Shown: piece by piece, positions 8,698 to 17,225 of the stretch | How the letters are laid out: each line of letters begins with the position of its first letter | Numbering within the stretch: position 1 is the first letter of the stretch | Origin: DASYLJ01 sp964432595 | GTDB taxonomy: Bacteria > Desulfobacterota > Binatia > DP-6 | Direction of reading: 5' to 3' | Length of the DNA stretch: 64,000 nucleotides | Assembly: GCA_964432595.1 (NCBI GenBank) | Contig: CAYSOF010000005.1 | Coordinates: forward strand, 186,001 to 250,000 | Notes under the pieces: model-generated | What the model was told of the DNA's origin: nothing | The model's input: the letters and a program-made list of their open reading frames with translations, nothing else | Database searches by the model: none | Translations under genes and position numbers: made by a program

Positions 8698-8904
8698 CGA
8701 ACCGCGCCGTCACCGGCACGGCACTGCGATGGACGCACGCAGGCCGTGCTGGTGACGATGGGCGCCATCCTGCTGATGCGCGTCGCGTGACCCGGTGTGG
8801 CGGCGCCGCCACGCCCCGTCGCAACGTCACCACGCGGCCGGCGGCGTGGTGCACGCCCACGCGCTGCCGCAACGGCGGCACCGTTCTTGCGACGTTCGGA
8901 TCGC

Positions 8905-9252
8905 ATGGACACGCTGTGGGAGCTCTCGTGGCGCGCGTACCCGGCCGCGACGCTGATCGCCGCCGGGCTCGGCATCGTCGTGCGCGGCATCTGGCGGCAA
9001 CGGCGCGGCATCGGCCTCCCGGTGACGCGCGCCGCCAAGGGCGCGGCATTGACGCGGGCGCTGCGCAGCGTGCTCACCGGCTTCGCCACCGCCGGCATCG
9101 GCGTCGCATGGTGGGCGCACCTCGACCTGCTGCTCGCGCTCTCGCTCGTGATCGGCGGCGAGGAGCTGCTCGAGACGAGCGTCGTGATCGCGGCGCTCGA
9201 CGACGCCGAGCGGCGGCACGTGTGGGACGACGCGTTGCCGATGGTCTCGTGA
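8905..9252 (+). CDS. Small membrane protein, 115 aa
   Basis: About three hydrophobic segments (YPAATLIAAGLGIVV, VLTGFATAGIGVAWWA, LLLALSLVIGGEELL) with Arg-rich loops mark an integral inner-membrane protein of unknown function. The last segment carries acidic residues (GGEELLET) that might sit at an interface. Its stop overlaps the GTG of the next membrane gene (GTGA), so the two probably form a pair. The 207 bases upstream, after the diiron gene, hold no convincing gene. Confidence 0.6.
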   Translation: MDTLWELSWRAYPAATLIAAGLGIVVRGIWRQRRGIGLPVTRAAKGAALTRALRSVLTGFATAGIGVAWWAHLDLLLALSLVIGGEELLETSVVIAALDDAERRHVWDDALPMVS

Positions 9253-9686
9253 CGATGTCCGACGCCGGGCTCCGGTGGCTGACGATCTGGTGCGGCGCGC
9301 TCGCCGCGCTCGGCGTGGCGGTGGCCGGCGCCGCGACGGACGCGACGAGCGCCCCGGTGCGTCTGGTCTTCGCCGTCATCGGTGTCCCGGAGCTCCGGCT
9401 CGACGCGCACATGCGCTTCACCCTCGCCGTGCTGGGCGCCGTCCTGATCGGATGGAGCCTGACACTCCTCGGCGCCTCGCGCGTGGCGCACCGCCTCGGC
9501 GGGGAGCACGGCCGCGCGGCATGGCGCTGGGTGGCCGTCGCCCTCGTCGGCTGGTTCGCGATCGACAGCACGCTGTCGGTCCTCACCGGGTTCCCGCTGA
9601 ACGCCGTCATGAACGTGATCTTCCTGCTCGCGTTCCTCGCACCGATGGTGCGCAGCGGCGTCCTGACAGACGCTACGCGTCCTTGA
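9249..9686 (+). CDS. Four-helix membrane protein, 145 aa
   Basis: Start GTG at 9249 overlaps the previous stop; ATG at 9255 is equally possible. Four transmembrane segments are visible: LTIWCGALAALGVAVAGA, FTLAVLGAVLIGWSLTLLG, WVAVALVGWFAIDSTLSVL and VIFLLAFLAPMV. No charged catalytic motif is seen. Similar four-helix proteins of unknown function are common beside small membrane partners. The 3' end overlaps the opposite-strand crotonase by 14 bases. Confidence 0.65.
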   Translation: MTMSDAGLRWLTIWCGALAALGVAVAGAATDATSAPVRLVFAVIGVPELRLDAHMRFTLAVLGAVLIGWSLTLLGASRVAHRLGGEHGRAAWRWVAVALVGWFAIDSTLSVLTGFPLNAVMNVIFLLAFLAPMVRSGVLTDATRP

Positions 9687-10476
9687 ACGCCGCCGGCCGC
9701 TTCTCGAGGAACGCCAGCACGCCTTCGCGGAAGTCGCTCGTGCCCGCGGCCAGCACCTGGTTACGATCCTCCATCGCCACCACCTCTTCCAGGCTGCCGG
9801 CGTCGAGCGCGAGCTTCAGGCATTCCTTCGTGAGCCGCAGCCCGATGGGAGAATTCCGCAGCATGTCGTTCGCCATCGCGCGCGCCGCGTCCTCCAGCTC
9901 GGCGTCGGGGACGACGCGCGACACCAGCCCCGTGCGCTCGGCCCGCGCGGCGTCGATGAAGTTGCCGGTCAGCAGCAGCTCGGCCGCGACCGACGCGCCG
10001 ACCAGCCGCGGCAGGAAGTAGCTGACGCCGACGTCGCAGGCGCTGAGCCCCAGGCGGATGAACGCGGCATTCATCCGCGTCGACTCGCCGGCGATGCGCA
10101 CGTCGGCGGCGAGCGCCATCGCGAAGCCGCCGCCGCACGCCGGCCCGTGAACCGCGGCGATGATCGGCTGCGGCGCGCGCTTCATCAGCATGACGATCTC
10201 GCTGATGGTGCGCTGCCCGCGTAGCGAATTCTGCACCGACGGCGGCCCGCCCTGCCCACCCGACGCGGCGTGCTCCTTCAGATCGAGGCCGGCGCAGAAG
10301 GCACGCCCCGCACCCCGCAGCACGACGACGCGCGTCTCGCGATCGTCGGCGAGGTCCCAGAAGAAGCCGCGCAGCTCGCGGACGAGCGTGGCGTTCATCG
10401 CGTTGAGCGCGTCCGGACGGTTCAACGTCAGCCAGGTGCAGTGCCCTTCGCGCTCCACGCGCAGCGTCTCGTACAT
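9673..10476 (-). CDS. Crotonase-fold enoyl-CoA hydratase/isomerase family protein, 267 aa
   Basis: Crotonase signature segments are FCAGLDLKEH (about residues 60-69) and HGPACGGGFAMALAADVRIAG (about 110-130). The classical hydratase Glu144 position is Ala. LGLSACDVGVSYFLPRLVG carries an Asp near the PaaG/isomerase acid position, a pattern I associate with EchA12-like proteins. It probably acts on an unsaturated acyl-CoA, with the exact reaction unknown. GGGAGG precedes the ATG by five to six bases. It follows the rhomboid gene by 27 bases, so it may be the last gene of the zinc-ribbon/rhomboid transcript. Confidence 0.88.
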   Translation of the reverse strand: MYETLRVEREGHCTWLTLNRPDALNAMNATLVRELRGFFWDLADDRETRVVVLRGAGRAFCAGLDLKEHAASGGQGGPPSVQNSLRGQRTISEIVMLMKRAPQPIIAAVHGPACGGGFAMALAADVRIAGESTRMNAAFIRLGLSACDVGVSYFLPRLVGASVAAELLLTGNFIDAARAERTGLVSRVVPDAELEDAARAMANDMLRNSPIGLRLTKECLKLALDAGSLEEVVAMEDRNQVLAAGTSDFREGVLAFLEKRPAAFKDA

Positions 10477-10503
10477 GCGAACCTCCCGGCCGCGGATGCT
10501 ACG

Positions 10504-11424
10504 TCAGCGCAGCGCGAGGAGCCAGGCGAGCGGCACGACGACGAGCGCCAGCGCCGCGAGCACGCGCTGCGCGAACGGCCCGGGCACGGGGAGCAACGCG
10601 GCCACGGCGCCCGCGACGCCGCCGGCGACGAAGCCGAAGAAATGCGCGCCGAGGTCCGACGTCTCGCTCGAGCCGAGCATGGCGAGCAATGCGATGCCGG
10701 CCGCGAACGGGATCCACGCGCGTCCGAGTCCGCGGCCGTCGCGGATCACCCGCACCGTGGCGAGGCCGCTCAGCACGCCGACCGCACCGAGCACCGCGGT
10801 GGACGCGCCGACCGACACGTGCGGCGGACCGCGCAGGACGGCGTTCAGCGCGTTGCCGCCGGCGCCGCTCAGCAGGATGAGCCACGCGCCGAGCCCCGGC
10901 CCGACGGTGCGGCAGACGGCCGTCGCCAGGAACACGCCGGCGATCAGGTTGCTCATCATGTGCGAGGCGTCGCTGTGCAGCGTGAGCGCCGTGACGGTAC
11001 GCCACCACTCGCCGTCGAGGATGCGGCGGGCGTGCGCGGTGCCCGCCTCGAACGCCGGCGACGGCTCGAGCCGTCCGCCCGTCAGCCGGAACGCCAGGAC
11101 GATGATCGCGCCCATGACGACGCCGGCCCATTTGCCGCCACGATCGACGATCGGCGGCTCGGGCACGACGGGCTTGGGCCGGTTCTCGCGCTCGTAGGCG
11201 TCGATCGCGGCGACGGCACGCTCGGCGTCCGCCGCACCGACGAGCACCGCCCAGCCCTCGGGCGTGCGATCGACGCGACACTCGATGCCGGCGGAGACGA
11301 GGACGAGCACCCACTCCTCGGCACGTCCCGACCCGCCTGCCAGTCGGACGACGGTCTCGGGAGTGTCGGGCGCGTCGCTCAGGACCAGCTGCCGAGATTC
11401 GACTGCTTGAGCGCCGCCCCGCAC
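10504..11424 (-). CDS. Rhomboid family intramembrane serine protease, about 306 aa
   Basis: Residues 1-95 form a soluble N-terminal domain; residues 100-305 form about six membrane helices. The rhomboid elements are present: HSDASHMMSNL (His155...Asn159), the nucleophile Ser208 in GASTAVLG, and His261 in LGAHFFGF. The usual G-x-S-G is G-A-S-T here, a small departure. The enzyme should cleave membrane proteins within the inner membrane. GTG at 11424 overlaps the zinc-ribbon gene by 46 bases. A CTG at 11382-11380, overlapping that gene's TGA, is a competing start and would remove 14 residues without touching the catalytic core. Confidence 0.88.
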   Translation of the reverse strand: MRGGAQAVESRQLVLSDAPDTPETVVRLAGGSGRAEEWVLVLVSAGIECRVDRTPEGWAVLVGAADAERAVAAIDAYERENRPKPVVPEPPIVDRGGKWAGVVMGAIIVLAFRLTGGRLEPSPAFEAGTAHARRILDGEWWRTVTALTLHSDASHMMSNLIAGVFLATAVCRTVGPGLGAWLILLSGAGGNALNAVLRGPPHVSVGASTAVLGAVGVLSGLATVRVIRDGRGLGRAWIPFAAGIALLAMLGSSETSDLGAHFFGFVAGGVAGAVAALLPVPGPFAQRVLAALALVVVPLAWLLALR

Positions 11425-11669
11425 TGCGGGCAGGCGACGCGTTCGGCGATGCCTTCGATCAGCTTCAGCGGGCCGTTGCAGTGCCCGCAGCGACGGTCAC
11501 GACGATCGGTTCGGGTGTCGGAGAGGTCGACGACGACGACGTCCTTGCAGGCTTCGCAGAGCGCCATGCCACCCCAGTAGCTGGCGCGTCCCGCCTTGCC
11601 CCACCCCACCTGGAGCTTCCCCGTGTGGTAGCTGCACGTCGGACAGCGAAACTCTACGAGCGATCCCAT
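11379..11669 (-). CDS. Double zinc-ribbon protein, 96 aa
   Basis: Four CxxC pairs (CPTC about residue 9, CEAC about 38, CGHC about 61, CPQC about 80) give two Cys4 zinc sites. The protein is small, soluble and probably a nucleic-acid- or protein-binding adaptor; there is no catalytic motif. GGAGG lies just before the ATG. It is the first gene after the promoter at 11697-11725 and overlaps the rhomboid gene, so the two are co-expressed. Its role in relation to the rhomboid is unknown. Confidence 0.8.
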   Translation of the reverse strand: MGSLVEFRCPTCSYHTGKLQVGWGKAGRASYWGGMALCEACKDVVVVDLSDTRTDRRDRRCGHCNGPLKLIEGIAERVACPQCGAALKQSNLGSWS

Positions 11670-11696
11670 GCGCCTCCAATAATCATGCCTCCCGGG

Positions 11697-11725
11697 TCGC
11701 TATCCTCCCACATCGAGGCTGTCAA
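11697..11725 (-). promoter_or_regulatory. Sigma-70-like promoter for the zinc-ribbon/rhomboid operon
   Basis: Reading leftward, TTGACA (11725-11720) and TAGCGA (11702-11697) are spaced exactly 17 bp, 27 bases before the ATG at 11669. The -35 is a perfect consensus. Confidence 0.55.
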
Positions 11726-11739
11726 TCGCCGCGTGATGG

Positions 11740-13014
11740 TCAGCCGACCGCGGCACGATCCTCGCGCACGCCGCGCTCGTCGAGGTAGCGGCTGTAGATC
11801 AGCGCGAGGAAGCGCTCGACGCCGTTCACCACGAACGCCGACCGCAGCGACGGGAAGATCTCGAAGGCGTGCTGCGCGCCGGGGATCTCGGCGTAGGTCA
11901 CCGCCGCCGGCGCCACGGCCTTGAACATCGCGAAGAACTGGCGGGCCTCTTCGACGGGGACCAGCGTGTCGCGATCGCCGTGGATGATGAAGAACGGCGG
12001 CGTGTCGGGCCGGATACGGCTCATCGGCGACGCCTTCTCGTAGGCGTCGCGCGCTTCCTCGTGCGCCGCCTTCATCACGTGCCGCTGCAGCAGCCGGCCG
12101 AGACCGGGGTTGCGGTAGTGCTTGTGGCGGTCGGTGAAGTCGTAGACGCCGTAGAACGACACGCAGGCCCTCACCGACGTGTCGACGTCCTCGAAGCCGG
12201 GCTGGTACTCGGCTTCGTTGCCGGTGAGACCGACGAGCGCCGCGAGATGTCCGCCGGCGGAGCCGCCCGTCACCACGATGAAGTCGGGATCGGCGCCGTA
12301 TTCCGCGCCGTGCTCCTTGATCCACTTGATCGCGTGCTTCAGGTCGACGAGCGGGTCGGGGAACGTCGCCCGCGGGCTCAGCCGGTAGTCGGCGCTGAAG
12401 CAGACCCAGCCGCGCGACGCGAGGTGCATCATCAACGGCAGCCCCTGCTCGTTCTTGCTGCCGAGCACCCAGCCGCCACCATGCACCTGGAGCAGCGTGG
12501 GACACCGCTGCGGCCGCTCGCGGTTGCGGTAGACGTCGAGCTGCAGCTTGTAGCCCGGCCCCTCGGTGTAGGTGATGTCGCGGATGCGCTCGACCTCGGG
12601 ATGGCGGATCGGGAACGGGACCACGAGCGTGCGCCAGTCGACCCCGGGCGCGAAGCGCTCCGCGACCGCCGGTCGGATCTGCTGCCGATAGTCGGCGCCG
12701 AACCCCGTGACGAGCGCCTGCTCGACGGCCGCCTCCGCGCCACGCGACCCGCCGAGGAGCCGCCACAGCATGCCCCACGAGACGACGCTGATCGCCAGCG
12801 CGACCCAGCCCGGCCACGCCGCGAGCCCGCCCATCCAGACGAACGCGACGGTCGCGAGCAGCTGCCAGGCGATGTGATGGACCGCGAGCTCGGTGGTGAG
12901 CCATCCGGCGAAGAAGCTGAGGACCGCCACCTGCGCCGGCGCGTAAACGGGGCGATACGCGTTCCACGTGAACCAGGCGCCGACGAGCGCCACGAGCAAG
13001 AACAACCAGGGCAT
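11740..13014 (-). CDS. Membrane-anchored alpha/beta-hydrolase esterase (HSL type), 424 aa
   Basis: Residues 1-100 hold about three membrane segments (LFLLVALVGAWFTW, VAVLSFFAGWLTTELAV, WPGWVALAISVVSWGMLW). The C-terminal 300 residues are an alpha/beta hydrolase of the hormone-sensitive-lipase group: oxyanion motif VHGGGWVLGSK, nucleophile in GGSAGGH, acid in HGDRDTLVP, and His in GAQHAFE. It likely hydrolyses carboxyl esters with the active domain facing one side of the membrane. AGAAGAG precedes the ATG. It is divergent from the small exoprotein gene at 13115. Confidence 0.88.
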   Translation of the reverse strand: MPWLFLLVALVGAWFTWNAYRPVYAPAQVAVLSFFAGWLTTELAVHHIAWQLLATVAFVWMGGLAAWPGWVALAISVVSWGMLWRLLGGSRGAEAAVEQALVTGFGADYRQQIRPAVAERFAPGVDWRTLVVPFPIRHPEVERIRDITYTEGPGYKLQLDVYRNRERPQRCPTLLQVHGGGWVLGSKNEQGLPLMMHLASRGWVCFSADYRLSPRATFPDPLVDLKHAIKWIKEHGAEYGADPDFIVVTGGSAGGHLAALVGLTGNEAEYQPGFEDVDTSVRACVSFYGVYDFTDRHKHYRNPGLGRLLQRHVMKAAHEEARDAYEKASPMSRIRPDTPPFFIIHGDRDTLVPVEEARQFFAMFKAVAPAAVTYAEIPGAQHAFEIFPSLRSAFVVNGVERFLALIYSRYLDERGVREDRAAVG

Positions 13015-13114
13015 CTCTTCTGGGCTGACACGCGACGCGGGGCAGCGTCAAGGCCGACCGCTTGCCTCCCGCCCCGCGCAGATGCCATGCGACGGCCTCG
13101 AAAGGAGACGCGCC

Positions 13115-13513
13115 ATGGTTCGATCCTGCCTGCTCCTCCTGGCCCTCGCCGTCGCGCCGGCCGCAGTCCACGCCGCGGAGTGGACGCCGACCGCGTGGGC
13201 GGACGAGGAGACCGTCGACCTCACCACCGTCGGGCCGAGCGAAGGCGCGCACACCTTTCCGGTGTGGCTCGTCGTGATCGACGGGCAGCTCTACGTGCGG
13301 CTCGGCTCACGCGCGGCCGAGCGCGTGGAGCAGAGCACGACGAAGCCCTTGCTGGGCGTGAAGATCGCCGGCGAGTCCTTCCCGAAGGTGAAGGGCGAGC
13401 CGGCGCCGGAGATGGCGGATCGCGTCGCCGCCGCGATGGGCGAGAAGTACTGGAGCGACGTGCTGATCCGCTACTTCAACCACCCGCTGACGCTCCGGCT
13501 CGTGCCGGAATAG
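13115..13513 (+). CDS. Small exported protein, 132 aa
   Basis: AAAGGAGA precedes ATG 13115. Residues 1-20 are a signal peptide (CLLLLALAVAPAAVHA before AEWTP). The mature part contains FPVWLVVIDGQLYVRLGSRAAERV, which resembles the strand pair of split-barrel, nitroreductase/DUF2255-like proteins. If so, the fold would be exported, which is unusual for a flavin binder, and I cannot confirm a cofactor. It is flanked by divergent and convergent genes, so it is probably monocistronic. Confidence 0.65.
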   Translation: MVRSCLLLLALAVAPAAVHAAEWTPTAWADEETVDLTTVGPSEGAHTFPVWLVVIDGQLYVRLGSRAAERVEQSTTKPLLGVKIAGESFPKVKGEPAPEMADRVAAAMGEKYWSDVLIRYFNHPLTLRLVPE

Positions 13514-13519
13514 CGCGCC

Positions 13520-14260
13520 TCAGCGGCCGAAGTCGTGGGTCCACCACAGCCGGCCGCGCGCATCCTTCACGCAGCCGACGCCGCTGTCGGCGTAGCCGCG
13601 CAGGATGTTGGCGCGGTGGCCGTCGCTCCCCATCCAACCGCGCACGACGGACGCCGCGCTCGGGTAGCCCGATGCGATGTTCTCGCCGAGCGACGCCCCG
13701 CGATAGCCCGCGGCGCGAATCGCCTCGACCCAGCCCGTGTGCGTCAGATTGCCGGACAGCGCCATCGTCGTGCTGCGCACGGTCGCGGCGAGCGCCAGCA
13801 GCGCGTCGTTCCGGAGCGGCGCGATGCCGAGCTTGGCGCGCTCGGCGTTGACGAGCGACAGCACCTCGGCCTCGCTGCCCGCCGGACAGCCGCCCGTGCT
13901 CGAGCCGCCACCGCCCGGGGTGGCCGTGCCCGTCGAGGCGACGGCGCTCCAGCCGGTCGTCTCGGCGGGCGTCATGACGCGCGCGCGATACGAGTACGGA
14001 CCGGCGCCCTGCACGCGGTCGACCCAGTTCGCCCGCTTGCGCGCCCGCTTGAGCGTCACGAGCGGCGCGAAGCTCGTGCCGTCGCTGCTACGCTCGATCT
14101 CGACCGACGTCGTCTCGCGGACCGCGGAGCCGTCGAAGCTCCACTTCACGCGCACGTTGCCGTTCCGCTCGACGGTCGCCTTCAGCGCGGGCACCGAGAC
14201 CGCCGAAGCGACTCCGACCCAGCACAGCACCGCCACCACACCCAACACAGCCTTCCGCAT
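13520..14260 (-). CDS. Secreted CAP/SCP-domain protein with N-terminal FnIII-like domain, 246 aa
   Basis: GGAGAGG six bases before ATG and a signal peptide (residues 1-20, VLCWVGVASA) mark an exported protein. Residues 25-112 resemble a fibronectin-III domain (VKWSFDG, SYRARVMTPAETTGWS). A short GGGGSSTGG linker then joins a CAP domain (about 125-246) with EVLSLVNAERAKLGIAPL, LTHTGW, ENIASGY, GWMGSDGHRANIL and a final HDFGR. The His and Glu of the CAP cavity are present. Bacterial CAP proteins are of varied and mostly unproved function. Confidence 0.88.
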   Translation of the reverse strand: MRKAVLGVVAVLCWVGVASAVSVPALKATVERNGNVRVKWSFDGSAVRETTSVEIERSSDGTSFAPLVTLKRARKRANWVDRVQGAGPYSYRARVMTPAETTGWSAVASTGTATPGGGGSSTGGCPAGSEAEVLSLVNAERAKLGIAPLRNDALLALAATVRSTTMALSGNLTHTGWVEAIRAAGYRGASLGENIASGYPSAASVVRGWMGSDGHRANILRGYADSGVGCVKDARGRLWWTHDFGR

Positions 14261-14351
14261 ACCAACCTCTCCGCCGGAGATCCGGCGCCGTTTTCAATGT
14301 GAGGGAGTTTCGAGTTACTCGCAAACAGCCGCTGAAAATATCTGACGAAAA

Positions 14352-14822
14352 CTACTTCGCGGACTTGAGCGCCTCGAGCACCTTCGCGGGGTGCTCGTCG
14401 GCCTTCGGCACGCGCGCCCAGTGCTTGCGCACCTTGCCGTCCGGACCGATCCAGACGGTCGAGCGGATCACGCCGGTGACCTTCTTGCCGTACATCATCT
14501 TCTCGCCCCAGGCCCCGTACTTGGTCATGACGGCGCGGTCGGGATCGGAGAGGAGCGGGAACGGCAGCTTGTACTTGGCGATGAACTTCTGGTGCGAGGC
14601 GCCGCTGTCGGCGGACACGCCGAGCACGACGGCGTTCTGCTTGCCGAGGTCCTTCCAGCCGTCGCGGAAGCCGCAGGCCTCCTTCGTACAGCCGGGCGTG
14701 TCGTCCTTCGGATAGAAGTAGAGGATGACGTTCTTGCCCGCGAAGTCCTTGAGCGACACCTTCTTCCCGTCGGCGTCCGCCAGCGAGAACGCGGGCGCAG
14801 CCTTGCCCTCTTCGATCGCCAT
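14352..14822 (-). CDS. bcp: Bcp-type thioredoxin-dependent peroxiredoxin, 156 aa
   Basis: The protein reduces hydroperoxides with a peroxidatic cysteine. The motif DDTPGCTKEACGFRD gives Cys45 (peroxidatic) and Cys50 (resolving), the atypical two-Cys arrangement of Bcp/PrxQ. Length and N-terminus (IEEGKAAPAFSLADADGKKV) match the family. It lies 64 bases after the molybdopterin oxidoreductase on the same strand and may share its transcript. It is cytoplasmic. Confidence 0.95.
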   Translation of the reverse strand: MAIEEGKAAPAFSLADADGKKVSLKDFAGKNVILYFYPKDDTPGCTKEACGFRDGWKDLGKQNAVVLGVSADSGASHQKFIAKYKLPFPLLSDPDRAVMTKYGAWGEKMMYGKKVTGVIRSTVWIGPDGKVRKHWARVPKADEHPAKVLEALKSAK

Positions 14823-14886
14823 TCGTCCGTGATCCTCCCGAGTGACCGGGGGCGTTTCTCACGTGAAGCGCAACGAAGCAATCGTA

Positions 14887-17061
14887 CTAAAGGGCAGAGA
14901 TGCGGGCAGTGGTGGATTTGAATACTGGTGTGGCGGAGGCGGCATCGATGCGGCGAGGCACGAGGACGTTGGCCTCGGGGTAGTACATGGCGAGATTCCC
15001 CGGCGGCAGCGGGGCGAAGCGGACGAGCACCTCGAGGGCGCCCGTCCGGTTCTCGACGCGGACGCGCTGGTCGCGCGCGAGCCCGAGCCGCTTGGCGTCG
15101 TCCGCGTTCATCATGACGACGTCGCGGCGCTCGTTGCCGCGATAGACGTCCTCCTCCTCGTAGACGACGGTGTTGAACTGTCCCTCGGAGCGCAGGGTCA
15201 TCAACCGGAACTCGCCCGGCCCGGGCGCGAAGTCCGGGAGCGCCGTGGGCTCGAACCGCGCGCGGCCGTCGGGCGTGCCGAACTGCGGCGTGTGGAACGT
15301 GCGGCCGGTCACGAGGAACTCGCGCTTCGTGTGCTCGATGCCGTCGACGGCCTCGTAGCCCGGCACCACCTGGGCGATCGCGCGACGGATGGCGGCGTGG
15401 TCGGTGAGCGCGGCGAAATCGACCGGACCCGGCGGCAGGACGGCCGCCGCGAGCCGCGCGATGATCTCCACCTCCGAGCGCATCTCGTCCGACGCCGGCG
15501 CCGCGCCGCCGTCGGAGACGCGAACGAAGTTGAACATGCTCTCCTGCGTGGTGCACTGCCGCTCTTCGTCGCGTGCGAGCGGCGGCAGGACGAGCGTCGT
15601 CCGGCCGCGGCCGTGGACGTGGCTCTCGTTGAGCTTCGTCGACACGTAGACGGTCGTGCCGATGCGCTGCAGCGCCTCGGCGGCCCAGCGGCGGTCGGGG
15701 CTGGCCGAGAAGAGGTTGCCGCCGAGCAGCAGCGCGGCGTCGACGCGGCCCTCGGCCGCCGCCTCGACGCTGGCCAGCGTGTGCATGCCCGGCGTCGACG
15801 GCAGCGTGACGCCCCAGAGCTCACCGAGCCGGCGCGCGAACTCCGTCTTGAGCGCCGGCGCGACGCCGACGGAGCCGACGCCCTGCACGTTGGAGTGGCC
15901 GCGGATCGGCAGCAGCCCGCTGCCGGGCGCCCCGGCCCAGCCGCGTGCGAGCGCCAGGTTCACGAGCGCGCGGACGTTGTCGACGCCGTGCGCGTGCTGC
16001 GTGATCCCCATCGCCCACGCGATGATGCCGCGCCGCGCCCCGCACAGCATCGCGGCCGCCGCGTCCACGTCGGCCGCCGGCACGCCGCACGCGGCCAGCA
16101 GGACGTCGTCGGACAGCGCGAGCGTGGCGTCGCGCACCGCGTCCCAGCCCGTCGTGTGCTGCGCGATCCACGACGTCTCGAACGCGCCGCGCTGGATGAT
16201 GCGCTTCAGCAGCAGGAGGAGCAGCGGGATGTCGGCGCCGATGTGCGGCTGCAGGTAGAGATCCGACACGTCGGAGCCGAACATCATGCTCCGCCAGTCG
16301 GACGGCACCCGGAAGCGCACGAGCCCGACCTCGCGCAACGGGTTCACGACGATCACTTTGCCGCCGCGCCGGCGGATGCCCACCAGCTGCGTCACCAGCC
16401 GCGGATGGTTCGACGCCGGGTTCGCGCCGACCACGAGCGCCAGATCTGCGTGCTCGAGATCGTCGAGCGTCACCGTCGCGGTGCCGCTGCCGATGGCGTC
16501 GGCCAGCGCCACGCTCGACGCCTGGTGGCAGTAGTACGAGCAATTGTTGACGTTGTTCGTGCCGTACACGCGGGCGAAGCACTGCAGGAGGAACGCCGCC
16601 TCGTTGCTGCTCCGTCCCGACGCGTAGAAGAACACACGCTCGGGCGTCGTCGCGCGAAAGGCGTCGGCGGCGACGGACAGCGCTTCGTCCCAGCGGACGC
16701 GACGGTAGTGCCGCTCGCCCGCGCGGCAGAGCACGGGGAAACCGAGACGGCCGGCGTGCTCGAGCTCGCGCGACGTCCAGCCGGCGAGCGTGTCGAGGTC
16801 GTGCTCGCGGAAGAACGCCTCGTCGATGGGCGCCTGCATGTCCGCGGCCTGCGCCTGGATCGACTTCTTGCAGACTTCGGGAAAGCTCCCGCGCTCGTTG
16901 ACCATCCCGCCCTGCTGTCCGCCCATGCCGACCGCGCACGTCTTGCACGCGTTGTGCGTCTGCAGGCGGCGGCCGAACGCGATCAGGCCCCCGGCTTCAC
17001 GCGCTCGCGCCAGCGAGTATCGCACGGCGGCCAGACCGCCGCCGGATCGTCGCGCCCGCAT
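14887..17061 (-). CDS. YdeP/FdhF-like molybdopterin oxidoreductase, 724 aa
   Basis: Clear match by eye to E. coli YdeP and the TIGR01701 group: SGRSSNEAAFLLQCFAR, MGITQHAHGVDNV, GHSNVQG, TKLNESH and the C-terminal MoCo-dinucleotide-binding domain (RSEGQFNTVVYEEEDVYRG). N-terminal Cys39, Cys42 and Cys64 fit the family's Fe-S site. No twin-arginine signal is seen, so it is probably cytoplasmic. The physiological substrate of this group is not settled, and formate dehydrogenase activity should not be assumed. ATG 17061 is chosen; GTG 17112 is an in-frame alternative, and neither has a strong ribosome site. Confidence 0.9.
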   Translation of the reverse strand: MRARRSGGGLAAVRYSLARAREAGGLIAFGRRLQTHNACKTCAVGMGGQQGGMVNERGSFPEVCKKSIQAQAADMQAPIDEAFFREHDLDTLAGWTSRELEHAGRLGFPVLCRAGERHYRRVRWDEALSVAADAFRATTPERVFFYASGRSSNEAAFLLQCFARVYGTNNVNNCSYYCHQASSVALADAIGSGTATVTLDDLEHADLALVVGANPASNHPRLVTQLVGIRRRGGKVIVVNPLREVGLVRFRVPSDWRSMMFGSDVSDLYLQPHIGADIPLLLLLLKRIIQRGAFETSWIAQHTTGWDAVRDATLALSDDVLLAACGVPAADVDAAAAMLCGARRGIIAWAMGITQHAHGVDNVRALVNLALARGWAGAPGSGLLPIRGHSNVQGVGSVGVAPALKTEFARRLGELWGVTLPSTPGMHTLASVEAAAEGRVDAALLLGGNLFSASPDRRWAAEALQRIGTTVYVSTKLNESHVHGRGRTTLVLPPLARDEERQCTTQESMFNFVRVSDGGAAPASDEMRSEVEIIARLAAAVLPPGPVDFAALTDHAAIRRAIAQVVPGYEAVDGIEHTKREFLVTGRTFHTPQFGTPDGRARFEPTALPDFAPGPGEFRLMTLRSEGQFNTVVYEEEDVYRGNERRDVVMMNADDAKRLGLARDQRVRVENRTGALEVLVRFAPLPPGNLAMYYPEANVLVPRRIDAASATPVFKSTTARISAL

Positions 17062-17131
17062 GCCGGATCGGTAGTACGGCGCCCCGCAGGCGGTCAAACC
17101 AGGACCGCGCACCTGCCCGAGCAGAGCATGG

Positions 17132-17141
17132 ACTAGCTAGT
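17132..17141. promoter_or_regulatory. Perfect 10-bp palindrome in divergent region
   Basis: ACTAGCTAGT lies between the divergent oxidoreductase (start 17061) and the exoprotein gene (start 17226). It is short enough to arise by chance but sits at a suitable place for an operator of either gene. Confidence 0.25.
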
Positions 17142-17159
17142 ACCGGCGCGGATTTGCCC

Positions 17160-17189
17160 TTGACATCGAGGGTAGCCCGCGTGCTACCC
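17160..17189 (+). promoter_or_regulatory. Promoter with inverted repeat over spacer and -10
   Basis: TTGACA (17160-17165) and TGCTAC (17182-17187) are spaced 16 bp. GGGTAGC (17170-17176) and GCTACCC (17183-17189) form a perfect 7-bp inverted repeat around six bases, covering the -10. It is likely the promoter and operator of the exoprotein gene starting at 17226. Confidence 0.55.
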
Positions 17190-17225
17190 CGCCGGGCCAG
17201 TCGTAGCTTTCGCGGGAGGTCGGCC

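Noticed and set aside
8698..8904. Short reading frame encoding VLVTMGAILLMRVA, like the end of a membrane protein
   Set aside because: Only about 15 residues, with no start or ribosome site, and no upstream remainder. Probably chance.
14887..17061. Selenocysteine-type formate dehydrogenase
   Set aside because: The frame has no internal TGA, and the family matches YdeP, which does not use selenocysteine.
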